Of a stretch of DNA of 42,605 nt, positions 1 to 7,963 are shown one piece after another. Positions within the stretch are counted from its first letter, which is position 1, and each line of letters opens with the position of its first letter. The position numbers were made by a program, and so were the translations under genes. Under the pieces are notes generated by a model, which was not told the origin of the DNA, searched no databases, and saw only the letters and a list, made by a program, of their open reading frames with translations. Origin of the DNA: an uncultured Clostridium sp. (GTDB lineage: Bacteria > Bacillota > Clostridia > Clostridiales > Clostridiaceae). The DNA is taken from NCBI GenBank assembly GCA_934755305.1, contig CAKVLD010000023.1, forward strand, positions 1 to 42,605, given 5' to 3'.

Positions 1-453
1 GCAAAACATAGATTTGACACTATGAAAGGATTAAAAGTAGCTGTTTTAGGACTAACTTTTAAACCAGGTACTGATGATTTAAGAGAAGCTCCATCTATAC
101 CTAATATAAGAAGATTATTAGATGAAGGTGCAAATATAGTAGCGTATGATCCTGTTGGAGAAGAGAATTTCAAAAAGAAGTTTCCGAGTGAATTAACATA
201 TGTAGATAAACCAGAAAAGGCTTTAAAGAATGCTGATATGGTATTTATATTTACAGAATGGAAGGAAATAAAAGATGTTTCTATAGATAAATATATAGAA
301 CTTATGAATACACCAATAATTTTTGATGGAAGAAATTGTTATGATGTAGATAAAGTAAATGAGAAAATGGTTGATTATTATTCAGTAGGTAGAAGAGAGA
401 TATGTAATTTTAGTAAAAAACTGCAAAGAGAGGTGGCTATGACAGTTAATTAA
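1..453 (+). CDS. ugd: UDP-glucose 6-dehydrogenase, C-terminal part (5' end outside window)
   Basis: The reading frame is open from base 1, so the gene begins upstream of the window. The ATG at 22 is internal and only the last ~150 residues are visible. The visible part is the C-terminal UDP-binding domain of the UDP-glucose/GDP-mannose dehydrogenase superfamily, with the hallmark GLTFKPGTDDLREAPS followed by a Rossmann-like AYDP and a TEW motif. The family oxidises a nucleotide sugar twice with NAD+, here most likely UDP-glucose to UDP-glucuronate in the cytoplasm, as a capsule precursor. The catalytic Cys and the NAD domain are not in view, so GDP-mannose or UDP-HexNAc dehydrogenase cannot be excluded. 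It is followed after 31 bp by manC, as the first visible gene of a long capsule operon. Confidence 0.88.
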   Translation, partial: AKHRFDTMKGLKVAVLGLTFKPGTDDLREAPSIPNIRRLLDEGANIVAYDPVGEENFKKKFPSELTYVDKPEKALKNADMVFIFTEWKEIKDVSIDKYIELMNTPIIFDGRNCYDVDKVNEKMVDYYSVGRREICNFSKKLQREVAMTVN

Positions 454-484
454 TTGTTATGGTTAGATTATAGGGGGAAGTTGT

Positions 485-1531
485 ATGTTATGTGCATTAA
501 TAATGGCAGGTGGGAAAGGTACAAGATTTTGGCCGTTATCAACAGAAGAGAAGCCTAAACAATTTTTAAATCTAATAGGAAAAGAAACAATGATTCAAAT
601 GACTGTAAATAGGATAAAGGATATTATACCTGTTGAAAGAATTTTTGTTTGCACAGGTGAGATGTACTTAGATTTAGTTAAGGAACAACTACCAGAATTA
701 CCAGAGAGAAATATAATAGTTGAACCAATTGGAAGAAATACTACACCTTGTATTGCTTTATCAGCATTCATAATCAAAAGGTATTTTAAAGATGCTAATA
801 TGCTTGTATTACCGTCAGATCATTTGATTAGAAATGAAGAAGAATTTAGAAATATAGTAATAAGTGCAAATGAGTTTATAAATAAAAATAATAAAGCAAT
901 AGTTACTTTAGGTATGCAACCAACTAGACCCGAAACTCAATATGGTTATATAAAGTGTGGAGAATTTAAGGAATTATCTATAAATCATAATATAAATAAG
1001 GTTGATGCTTTCGTAGAAAAACCAGACAGAAATGTAGCTGAGAAGTATTTAAAAGAAGGCAGTTATTTCTGGAATAGTGGAGTTTTTATGTGGAGTGTGT
1101 CAAATATAATTGAAGAAATTAAGGAACATTCAATAGAAACTTATGAAGCATTAAATAAGGTTTATGAGGTTTCAGATGAAGTTTTACAAGGGTATATAAA
1201 TAGTCAATATAGTAAAACTGAAGCTATTTCTATAGATTATGCAGTTTTGGAAAAGTCGCCTAATATATATGTAATAAAAAGTAATATAGGTTGGGATGAT
1301 ATTGGAAGTTGGGAAGCTGTTGAGAGGTTTGGAACTAAGGATTCTAAGGGAAATATATGCTTTGGAAATGTTGATAGTTTAGATGCAGGTAACAACTTAA
1401 TAGTAGCTTCGAACAATAGGATAATAATAAATGGATTAAGTAACATATATGTAGTAGAAAATGATGGTCAAATTATTATTGGACAAAAAAGTAAGGTAAA
1501 TGAGATTAAGGAGCTAAAGAATATAATTTAG
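485..1531 (+). CDS. manC: Mannose-1-phosphate guanylyltransferase
   Basis: Makes GDP-mannose from mannose-1-phosphate and GTP in the cytoplasm, supplying a sugar donor to the glycosyltransferases downstream. The N-terminus has the nucleotidyltransferase signature MAGGKGTRFWPLS with KPKQF a few residues on, PSDH in the middle, and the FVEKP and FWNSGVF motifs of the ManC/RfbM family. At 348 residues it is the single-domain guanylyltransferase length and lacks the fused phosphomannose isomerase cupin of long ManC proteins, although its tail (residues ~290-348) still shows a left-handed beta-helix-like stretch. The ATG at 485 follows an AGGGGGAAG ribosome binding site. The substrate is inferred from family motifs; a GDP-heptose or GDP-glucose activity is less likely. 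Confidence 0.93.
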   Translation: MLCALIMAGGKGTRFWPLSTEEKPKQFLNLIGKETMIQMTVNRIKDIIPVERIFVCTGEMYLDLVKEQLPELPERNIIVEPIGRNTTPCIALSAFIIKRYFKDANMLVLPSDHLIRNEEEFRNIVISANEFINKNNKAIVTLGMQPTRPETQYGYIKCGEFKELSINHNINKVDAFVEKPDRNVAEKYLKEGSYFWNSGVFMWSVSNIIEEIKEHSIETYEALNKVYEVSDEVLQGYINSQYSKTEAISIDYAVLEKSPNIYVIKSNIGWDDIGSWEAVERFGTKDSKGNICFGNVDSLDAGNNLIVASNNRIIINGLSNIYVVENDGQIIIGQKSKVNEIKELKNII

Positions 1532-1559
1532 GTAAATTATCGTGGTGGGAGATGATAGT

Positions 1560-2018
1560 TTGAAGAAGGTTTGTTTTATTGCATCTAGCGGAGGACACTA
1601 TGAGCAATTAATGATGCTTAAAGACTTAATGAATAAGTATGATAGTTTTATTGTTACTGAAAAAACAGAATATTCAAGTTCTATACAAGGGAGAAAAACA
1701 TATTTAATTAAACAAGTAAATAGAAAAGAAATATTGTTTATATATAATATGGTAGTTAACTTTTTTAAGTCGTTATGGATATTTTTAAAAGAAAGACCAG
1801 ATGTAGTTATTTCTACAGGTGCTCTATCGGTTATACCTATGTGCATAATTGCAAAAGTATTTAGACGAAAAATTATATTTATAGAGTCTTTTGCGAAGGT
1901 AACATCTCCAACAATGACAGGAAAGTTTATATATAAATTTGCAGATCAATTTTATATACAATGGGAAGAACTTAGAAGTGTATATAAAAATGCAATATAT
2001 AAGGGGGGAATATATTGA
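1560..2018 (+). CDS. Alg14-like membrane subunit of a split glycosyltransferase (EpsE/PssD/Cps14F type)
   Basis: Membrane-anchoring half of a two-subunit GT-B glycosyltransferase. Known bacterial relatives (Cps14F, PssD) recruit an Alg13-like catalytic partner to lipid-linked intermediates. The sequence shows the Alg14 signature SSGGHYEQL near the N-terminus, a hydrophobic stretch that could sit on the membrane, RPDVVISTGA and the terminal FADQFYIQWEEL typical of the family. I place the start at TTG 1560 rather than the upstream GTG at 1542, because GGGAG at 1547-1551 is then correctly spaced and the protein begins MKKVCFIASSGGH like its relatives. It overlaps the next gene by 4 bases (TTGA), consistent with translational coupling of the two subunits. 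In related clusters the pair adds glucuronate or galactose as the second sugar; the donor here is inferred, and the upstream ugd favours glucuronate. Confidence 0.9.
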   Translation: MKKVCFIASSGGHYEQLMMLKDLMNKYDSFIVTEKTEYSSSIQGRKTYLIKQVNRKEILFIYNMVVNFFKSLWIFLKERPDVVISTGALSVIPMCIIAKVFRRKIIFIESFAKVTSPTMTGKFIYKFADQFYIQWEELRSVYKNAIYKGGIY

Positions 2019-2494
2019 TATTTGTGACACTAGGTTCTCAAAAGTTTCAATTTAATAGATTATTAAAAGCTATAGATGAATTAGTTGAAAATAAACAAAT
2101 TAAGGATGATATATTTGCTCAAATAGGGTATAGCGATTATAAACCTAAGAATTATAAATATAAGGAGTTTTTAGATAGAGAAGAATTTAAAAAGTCTATG
2201 GGAAGAAGTGATATAGTAATTACTCATGGGGGAACAGGTGCCATTGTAGGCGCTATAAAGCAAGGTAAGAAGGTAATTGCAGTTCCTAGACTTGCAAAAT
2301 ATGAAGAACATGTAGATGATCACCCATTGCAAATAATAGGTCAATTTACTGAAATGAATTTGATAAAAGCTGTCTATGATATGACAGAGTTACAAGAAGC
2401 AATACATAGTATTAAAGAGATGAAGTTTAAGGAATATATATCAAATACATTAACTATAGAAGAAAGTATTGAAAAGTATATTGAAACTATTTAG
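2015..2494 (+). CDS. Alg13-like catalytic subunit of a split glycosyltransferase (PssE/Cps14G type)
   Basis: Nucleotide-sugar-binding half of the two-subunit transferase. At 159 residues it corresponds to the C-terminal GT-B lobe (GT28 C-terminal family). It has MIFVTLGSQ at the start and the UDP-binding segment THGGTGAIVGAIKQGKKVIAVPR, followed by the conserved DDHPLQI. It starts with TTG at 2015 inside the stop of the Alg14-like gene, with a GGGGGGAA site just upstream, so the subunits are translationally coupled and probably made in equal amounts. Function is confident at the level of the complex. The transferred sugar is not readable from sequence; glucuronate or galactose are the usual options. 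Confidence 0.9.
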   Translation: MIFVTLGSQKFQFNRLLKAIDELVENKQIKDDIFAQIGYSDYKPKNYKYKEFLDREEFKKSMGRSDIVITHGGTGAIVGAIKQGKKVIAVPRLAKYEEHVDDHPLQIIGQFTEMNLIKAVYDMTELQEAIHSIKEMKFKEYISNTLTIEESIEKYIETI

Positions 2495-2516
2495 GTAAAG
2501 AAAGTGAAGAGGAAAG

Positions 2517-3278
2517 ATGAAAGTTCAAAAGTATATAGAGTTTTTTATGACAAAGCTTACTGTTCTAAAAAGTCAAAAGAAATATCATAATGGTAAATAT
2601 GAGCTGAAATATATTTTTGAAGATAATAATTCAGATGTTTTAGTTGTGATATTTAGTGCTTGCACTAGAGTAGGAATTAAAGCTAGATATAACTATCACA
2701 GAACTTTAGAAAAGTTTAAGGTAAATAAGTTATTTATACTTGATGATTTTGGATTTGATAAGAGAGGTGCTTATTATTTAGGACATAACTCAGATTATGA
2801 GATACAAAATTGTACAAAATCTTTGCTTAATGAAATTACTAATAAAGGGAACTATAAAAAAGTAATATATGTAGGAACAAGCAAAGGGGCTTATGCAGCT
2901 TTAAACTTTGGAATAGAAAAAAATGTTGATATGATTATAGGAGCACCACAGTATTATTTAGGTGATTACTTAAATGATAAAGGGGAAAAGCTTGGAACTT
3001 TAAAATATATTGTAGGTAATATAAACGATGAAAATATAAAAGTATTAAATAATTTATTACCTAATAAAGTAAGAAATGCAGATGATTACAAGGGAAAGAT
3101 ATATCTCCATTATTCAACAGAAGAGCATACTTATGAAGAGCATATTAAATGGCTAATAGATGATTTTGATAAAAAAGGTATAGATTATGAAGAAGATGTG
3201 TGTACATATACTAATCATTCAGATGTAAGTTTACATTTTCCTAATTATCTGGTTAGTACATTAAAGTCTATAATTTAA
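2517..3278 (+). CDS. Alpha/beta-hydrolase-like capsule protein, possible esterase or O-acyltransferase
   Basis: I do not recognise this 253-residue protein with certainty. It has no signal peptide or clear membrane helix, so it is probably cytoplasmic. A beta strand (VLVVIFSA, residues 41-48) and another (KKVIYVG) lead into G120-T-S122-K-G124, a nucleophile-elbow pattern (G-x-S-x-G) followed by the small-residue helix AYAALNFG. A late His (H234 in TNHSD, or H240) and acidic E202/E203 after a strand (KIYLHYS) could complete a triad. Capsule clusters of other bacteria carry XcbB/CpsF-like proteins and hydrolase-fold O-acetyltransferases, so a role in glycan acylation or deacylation is inferred from context only. 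It sits 22 bp after the Alg13-like gene with a GAGGAAAG site. Confidence 0.55.
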   Translation: MKVQKYIEFFMTKLTVLKSQKKYHNGKYELKYIFEDNNSDVLVVIFSACTRVGIKARYNYHRTLEKFKVNKLFILDDFGFDKRGAYYLGHNSDYEIQNCTKSLLNEITNKGNYKKVIYVGTSKGAYAALNFGIEKNVDMIIGAPQYYLGDYLNDKGEKLGTLKYIVGNINDENIKVLNNLLPNKVRNADDYKGKIYLHYSTEEHTYEEHIKWLIDDFDKKGIDYEEDVCTYTNHSDVSLHFPNYLVSTLKSII

Positions 3279-3296
3279 AAAATGAGGTATAAATAT

Positions 3297-4433
3297 ATGA
3301 ATATACTATTTATTTCAGCAAGTTTTCCTCTTGAGAAAAGTGGAATAGGGGATAGTGCAGAAAAGCTATTATCAGAGTTTGATAAGTTAGAAGAAGTTAA
3401 TATAACTTTATTAACAACAAGTTATAAAGAGATAAAAGAATTTGTTAGTAAATCACAATATAAGAATAAGACGTATTATTTTGATAATTGGAGTTTTAGT
3501 TTCAAAAAGGTAAAGGAAGTAAAAAGAATAATTAAAGAAAAACATATTGATGTAATTCATATTGATTATCCAGGAGGAGCTTATAAAAAAGGTCTGTTTG
3601 CAAGTATTTTACCTTTATATATAAGGTTTTCTAACATTTTTAGGAGTAATAAAGTAAGGGTAAATTTGAGATTACATGAATTCACTAAAGCGAGATTACT
3701 TAGAAAAATAGTAGTTATATTAATGCTCTTATTTAGTCATAAGGTATTTATTCCTGCTTTGCATGATTATAAAACTGTAAAGAAGTATTTTGGAAATAAG
3801 ATAAAGAAAACTTTAATAGGAAGTAATATTGAATGCAATAAGTTAAACAAAAAGACAGATGATCATTATGTTAATTTAGCTTACTTTGGTTTTGTTTATC
3901 ACAATAAAGGTGTAGAAAAACTTATAAGTATTTTTAAAGATATAAAGGCAATTGATAAGGAAAAGAAATTTAAGTTTACTATAATGGGAGAAATTAAGCC
4001 AGGGGAAGAGGACGATAGGTCAAGGTTCCATAAGATGATTTGTAAGTTAATTAAGGATAGTGGACTAGAAGAGGATATAAGAATAACTGGATATCTAAGT
4101 AATGAAGATGTTATAAGAGAAATGGAAAAGGTAGACATAGCAGTATTGCCTTTTGATGATGGATTATCTTTAAGAAGAGGAAGTTTCCTTGCTTTCTTAG
4201 GTAATGGTGTTCCCATTGTCACTACAGATGGTGATGATGAATGTTATGATATGTTTAAAAATGCAAAGGGAATATTTATGGGAAAAAGCAAGGAAGAGAT
4301 GATAGAAACTATATTAAGTTGGAGTAGAGAAAAGGACAAGCTTATAGAAAAAGGACAAGAGAATCAAAAGCTATCAGAAAATTTTAGATGGGATAAAATA
4401 GCTAAAAGTATGATAAAAGAATACTATAACTAA
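3297..4433 (+). CDS. Glycosyltransferase, GT4-like (GT-B fold)
   Basis: Predicted cytoplasmic, membrane-associated glycosyltransferase that adds one sugar to the lipid-linked capsule repeat unit. The N-terminus MNILFISASFPLEKSGIGD is a typical GT-B acceptor-domain opening with a glycine-rich loop. The C-terminal half has a strand-turn AYFGFVYHNKGVEKLI and late RRGSFLAFLGNGVPIVTT, equivalent to the donor-binding E/G-x-PV region of GT4 enzymes, although the classical EX7E is not clean. I choose ATG 3297 over the in-frame ATG 3282 because GAGG at 3284-3287 is then a well-spaced ribosome binding site. The gene sits in the middle of the capsule operon, 18 bp behind its neighbour. Donor and linkage are unknown. 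Confidence 0.85.
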   Translation: MNILFISASFPLEKSGIGDSAEKLLSEFDKLEEVNITLLTTSYKEIKEFVSKSQYKNKTYYFDNWSFSFKKVKEVKRIIKEKHIDVIHIDYPGGAYKKGLFASILPLYIRFSNIFRSNKVRVNLRLHEFTKARLLRKIVVILMLLFSHKVFIPALHDYKTVKKYFGNKIKKTLIGSNIECNKLNKKTDDHYVNLAYFGFVYHNKGVEKLISIFKDIKAIDKEKKFKFTIMGEIKPGEEDDRSRFHKMICKLIKDSGLEEDIRITGYLSNEDVIREMEKVDIAVLPFDDGLSLRRGSFLAFLGNGVPIVTTDGDDECYDMFKNAKGIFMGKSKEEMIETILSWSREKDKLIEKGQENQKLSENFRWDKIAKSMIKEYYN

Positions 4434-4452
4434 GATATAAGAGAGGGAATAA

Positions 4453-5349
4453 ATGATAAAAGAACCGTTAGTTTATATAATCCTTGTTAATTATAATGGC
4501 TTAGAGCATACCTTAGAATGTATAGAAAGTTTACAAGAAATAGATTATAGAAACTTTAGAATCATAGTAGTGGATAATGCATCTTCTGATGATTGTTGTA
4601 AAAAAATAAGTGAAAAGTATAAATATGTTTATTGTATACAGTCTAAAAAGAATTTAGGTTTTGCTGGTGGTAATAATCTTGGAATTAAGTTTGCTATGGA
4701 AAATAAAGCGGATTATGTATTACTTTTAAATAATGATACTACTGTAGAAAAGAATTTTTTAAAAGTATTAGTTGATGAACAATTAAAAGATAAAAATAAG
4801 AATGTTAAAGTAACAATAGCTAAGATAAAAAATTATTATGATAGAAATATTATATGGTATGCAGGTGGAGATATAGATCTTTTTAAGGCAAATACCATAG
4901 TATATGGATTAAGAGAAGAAGATAATGGACAATTCGATAGTAAAAAAGAAGTAGGATTTGCAAGTGGTTGCTGTATGTTAATTGATAAAGAGGTTATAGA
5001 AAAAGTAGGGTATCTTAACGAATCTTACTTTTTATATTATGAAGATACAGATTATAGTTGCAGGATAAGAAAAGGTGGCTATAAAATGTTGTATTGTCCT
5101 GAGTCTGTTATATATCATAAAGAATCAGTATCTACAGAAAGATTCTCTGAAAATTATCAATATTACTTTGTTAGAAATAGGTTGCTATTTACTAAGAATA
5201 ATATGAGTTTTAAAAGTAAGATTACAGGTTATTGTATGTTTATTTTATGGCTAATAAAGATGACTAGTAGTAAAAAGTTTAAGGTTAAACCATGTATGGA
5301 AGGTTTAAGAGATTATGTTAGGAAGGTATACGGACAAAGACAAAATTAA
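4453..5349 (+). CDS. Glycosyltransferase family 2 (rhamnosyltransferase-like)
   Basis: A GT-A enzyme of 298 residues with the standard order of motifs: IILVNYNG at the N-terminus, VVDNASSDD, NLGFAGGNN, the metal-binding LLNNDTTVE, then GFASGCCMLI and YYEDTDYSCR for the acceptor/catalytic base region. This subfamily contains many rhamnosyl- and galactofuranosyl-transferases, but in this operon the donor could equally be a GDP- or UDP-sugar. A weak hydrophobic stretch near residues 250-265 may associate with the membrane. ATG 4453 follows AAGAGAGGG. It lies 19 bp after the GT4 gene and 28 bp before the polymerase gene, as part of the same operon. Confidence 0.9.
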   Translation: MIKEPLVYIILVNYNGLEHTLECIESLQEIDYRNFRIIVVDNASSDDCCKKISEKYKYVYCIQSKKNLGFAGGNNLGIKFAMENKADYVLLLNNDTTVEKNFLKVLVDEQLKDKNKNVKVTIAKIKNYYDRNIIWYAGGDIDLFKANTIVYGLREEDNGQFDSKKEVGFASGCCMLIDKEVIEKVGYLNESYFLYYEDTDYSCRIRKGGYKMLYCPESVIYHKESVSTERFSENYQYYFVRNRLLFTKNNMSFKSKITGYCMFILWLIKMTSSKKFKVKPCMEGLRDYVRKVYGQRQN

Positions 5350-5377
5350 AATTTTTAGAGAATGGTGAATTGATAAT

Positions 5378-6766
5378 ATGTTTGATGAAATTAAGATAAA
5401 AACTTTAGTATATATTTTAACCATTATAGGATTTGGTGGATTGGCAGCACTGTTTATGTCTATAGGCCTTATGCCATTTGCTTTAGGGTGTGCTGCATGT
5501 ATAGGGATAGAAGTTTTATTTTTCTTAAATGATAAACCACTTTTTATATTAGTATTAATGGTTTTGATAAGTGACAGATTTTTAAACTTTGTTCCTTTAA
5601 GTTTTGTTGTAGGTGGAACTAATATACAATATGCCAAGTTAAATATACTTATGTTTGGATTGTTAAGCTTATATGCTATTAGAGATTTTTTGCTAGGTAG
5701 ACTTGAAAATAAGTTAGAACCTTTTAATTTAATTTGTCTTTTCCCATTAGTTTTAGCTGTTATGGCAACTTGTTATACATATACAAAGTATAATCAATCT
5801 TTAGTTTTGGGGATATTTATTCAAGGTGAATTTTTAACTTTACTTACTGTTATACCTATAAATTTGTTAATTAAGTTTACTAAAGCTAATTATGAATTGT
5901 TTAGGAAAACAATAATGGTTATATCAGTAATTGCATCAGTTTTATATATAGTACAATATGCGGTACATGGTAGTATTATCTTTTTACAAATGACATCAGC
6001 AGAAAGGTATGGTGAATTAAGATTACTATTATCAGGTGGAGTTGTAATATACGGGACTTTTATAACCGTTTCACATTTATTAGTTGAAAGAAAACCTATA
6101 TATATTTTTAGTATTTTGATGCAACTATTTTGTATAGTAGTAGTATTAAAAACTAGAATGATTATATTAGGTGTTGGTGTTGGAATAGCACTGATATTAG
6201 CAATAGATAAGAATATAAGTAAGATTAAACTAATAGCCATAATGGTTCCGGTATTAGCTATTGGTCTTACTCTATCTTTTAATAGTCTTTTAGAGATGTA
6301 TAAGCTAACAAAGGAAGAAATGACATCTAATACAGGTAATTACTTAGCTAGGGTAAATGAAAAAGAATTCTTCTTAGCTCAAGTAGAAAATCCTTTAATA
6401 GGAAGAGGAGTCATAACCCCTAAATCAGAAATAGGAGTTCAGATGGAAGGATCTAATGAAGGTTATTATTTAAATGATATAGGAATAACAGGTTTTTATG
6501 TATTATATGGATTAGTAGGACTTGCCTGGTATATAGGTGTAATAGCTGTATTATTTATTAAATCCTTTACTCTCTGTAAGAAAACTAAGAATGGATATGA
6601 GGTATTTGGATACTCGGTATATCTAGCTACTGTAATAACAACTCTTGCAGATGCTTATTATAGTCCAATATATGTTGTTGTAAGTTTCGTTTTATTAAAT
6701 ATGATTGAAAAGACTCAAGATGAAGTAGAAGAATATTCCATTGAAGAAATTAAAAAGATAGCATAG
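5378..6766 (+). CDS. Wzy-like O-antigen/capsule polymerase (O-antigen ligase-like superfamily)
   Basis: An integral membrane protein of 462 residues with about 11-12 hydrophobic helices. The longest extracytoplasmic loop is near residues 310-365 (SNTGNYLARVNEKEFF to NDIGITGFYVLYGL), the usual place for the catalytic loop of Wzy/WaaL-type polymerases; ENPLIGRG matches the family's NPxxGxG-like motif. In Wzx/Wzy systems this enzyme joins lipid-linked repeat units on the outer face of the membrane. It is the only polymerase candidate in the first cluster, and a Wzx-like flippase lies two genes on, which supports the call. Primary sequence conservation in this family is low, so the assignment rests on topology, loop motif and context. 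Confidence 0.82.
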   Translation: MFDEIKIKTLVYILTIIGFGGLAALFMSIGLMPFALGCAACIGIEVLFFLNDKPLFILVLMVLISDRFLNFVPLSFVVGGTNIQYAKLNILMFGLLSLYAIRDFLLGRLENKLEPFNLICLFPLVLAVMATCYTYTKYNQSLVLGIFIQGEFLTLLTVIPINLLIKFTKANYELFRKTIMVISVIASVLYIVQYAVHGSIIFLQMTSAERYGELRLLLSGGVVIYGTFITVSHLLVERKPIYIFSILMQLFCIVVVLKTRMIILGVGVGIALILAIDKNISKIKLIAIMVPVLAIGLTLSFNSLLEMYKLTKEEMTSNTGNYLARVNEKEFFLAQVENPLIGRGVITPKSEIGVQMEGSNEGYYLNDIGITGFYVLYGLVGLAWYIGVIAVLFIKSFTLCKKTKNGYEVFGYSVYLATVITTLADAYYSPIYVVVSFVLLNMIEKTQDEVEEYSIEEIKKIA

Positions 6767-6799
6767 ATTCATAATATTTAAATTGTATGAGGAGAAATT

Positions 6800-7948
6800 A
6801 TGAAAGATATAAAAGTGTTATTCATGCATAACTCAATGACTTGGTATAGAATACCTTTCTTTATTGAGCTTAGCAAGATATGTAATGTAAAGTACATGTT
6901 TACTAAAGTAAAAAATAGTGAAACATTATACAAAGGTATAAAGGATGAAAATTCTGATTTAAAAGATATTGATTATGAAATTGTAGAAAATAAATTTAAT
7001 ATAGCATGGAAATCCTTAAAGGCTGCTAGAAGTTATGATTATGATATTATCTTAGTTACTGTTTTAGATAGCTTTGATCAAATATTTGAAGCTTTTACTT
7101 GTGCTATTATAGCTAAGATTAGAAGAAAAAAAGTAGCATATTTTTGGGAAAGATGGGATGCACCTAAAGAGTATTTAAGCAAGAGCAAAAGATTTAAGTG
7201 TTTTGTTTATAGAATGCTTATGAAGTTGTTAGCTTTATTTGTAGACACTAATATAGTACCTGGAAGTAAGTCAAAGGAATATTTTATGAGCACAGGAATT
7301 CCTGAAAGTAAAATAACTATAGCTCATGATGCTAGTACTATCAATATTAAGGAAAAAACAAGAGAAATTAGAAAAGAAATAGGAATACCTAGTGATAAGA
7401 AAATAATTTTATACTTTGGAAGAATAGTTCAATTTAAAGGATTAGATGTTTTAATAAAAGCTTTTGCAAAGTTAAAATATAAAAATGCATTTTTACTTAT
7501 TTGTGGTGAAGGTCCTTATAAAAATGAGTGTATTGATTTGGCTAATAATCTTAAGTTAAAGAATGTGTACTTTCAAGGGTTAGTGCAACCAAAAGATAGA
7601 TATAGTTATTTTACTGAAAGTAATATATTTGTTCTTCCTAATAGATTTTATGATGGATGGGTTGAAATATGGGGGTTATCTACTAATGAAGCTATGGAAA
7701 TGGGAAAACCCGTAATTTCTACTACAGCAAATGGGGGAGCATATGACTTAATTAAAGATGGTTATAATGGATTTATGGTTGAACAAAATAATGAAGATGA
7801 ACTAGCAGAAGCTATTAAAAAAATATTAGAAAATGATGAACTAGAGAAGAGTATGGGTATAAACTCTAAAAAAATAATAGAATCTGAATACAGTTATAAG
7901 AATATGGCAGAAGGCTTTAAAAATGCTTTTTATTTACCATTTAAATAG
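6800..7948 (+). CDS. Glycosyltransferase family 4 (GT-B fold)
   Basis: Predicted cytoplasmic glycosyltransferase of 382 residues acting on the capsule repeat unit. The C-terminal Rossmann domain is clear: ILYFGRIVQFKGLDVLIKAF, LLICGEGPYKNE, VYFQGLV and the donor-binding STNEAMEMGKPVISTT, which carries the terminal Glu of the GT4 E-x7-E region. The N-terminal half has a FWERWD motif and a hydrophobic segment (FVYRMLMKLLALFVDT) that probably docks on the membrane. ATG 6800 follows GAGGAG. It sits between the polymerase and the flippase. Donor sugar not determinable; GDP-mannose from ManC is one possibility because many GT4 enzymes are mannosyltransferases. Confidence 0.9.
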   Translation: MKDIKVLFMHNSMTWYRIPFFIELSKICNVKYMFTKVKNSETLYKGIKDENSDLKDIDYEIVENKFNIAWKSLKAARSYDYDIILVTVLDSFDQIFEAFTCAIIAKIRRKKVAYFWERWDAPKEYLSKSKRFKCFVYRMLMKLLALFVDTNIVPGSKSKEYFMSTGIPESKITIAHDASTINIKEKTREIRKEIGIPSDKKIILYFGRIVQFKGLDVLIKAFAKLKYKNAFLLICGEGPYKNECIDLANNLKLKNVYFQGLVQPKDRYSYFTESNIFVLPNRFYDGWVEIWGLSTNEAMEMGKPVISTTANGGAYDLIKDGYNGFMVEQNNEDELAEAIKKILENDELEKSMGINSKKIIESEYSYKNMAEGFKNAFYLPFK

Positions 7949-7963
7949 TAAAGGATGAATTGT

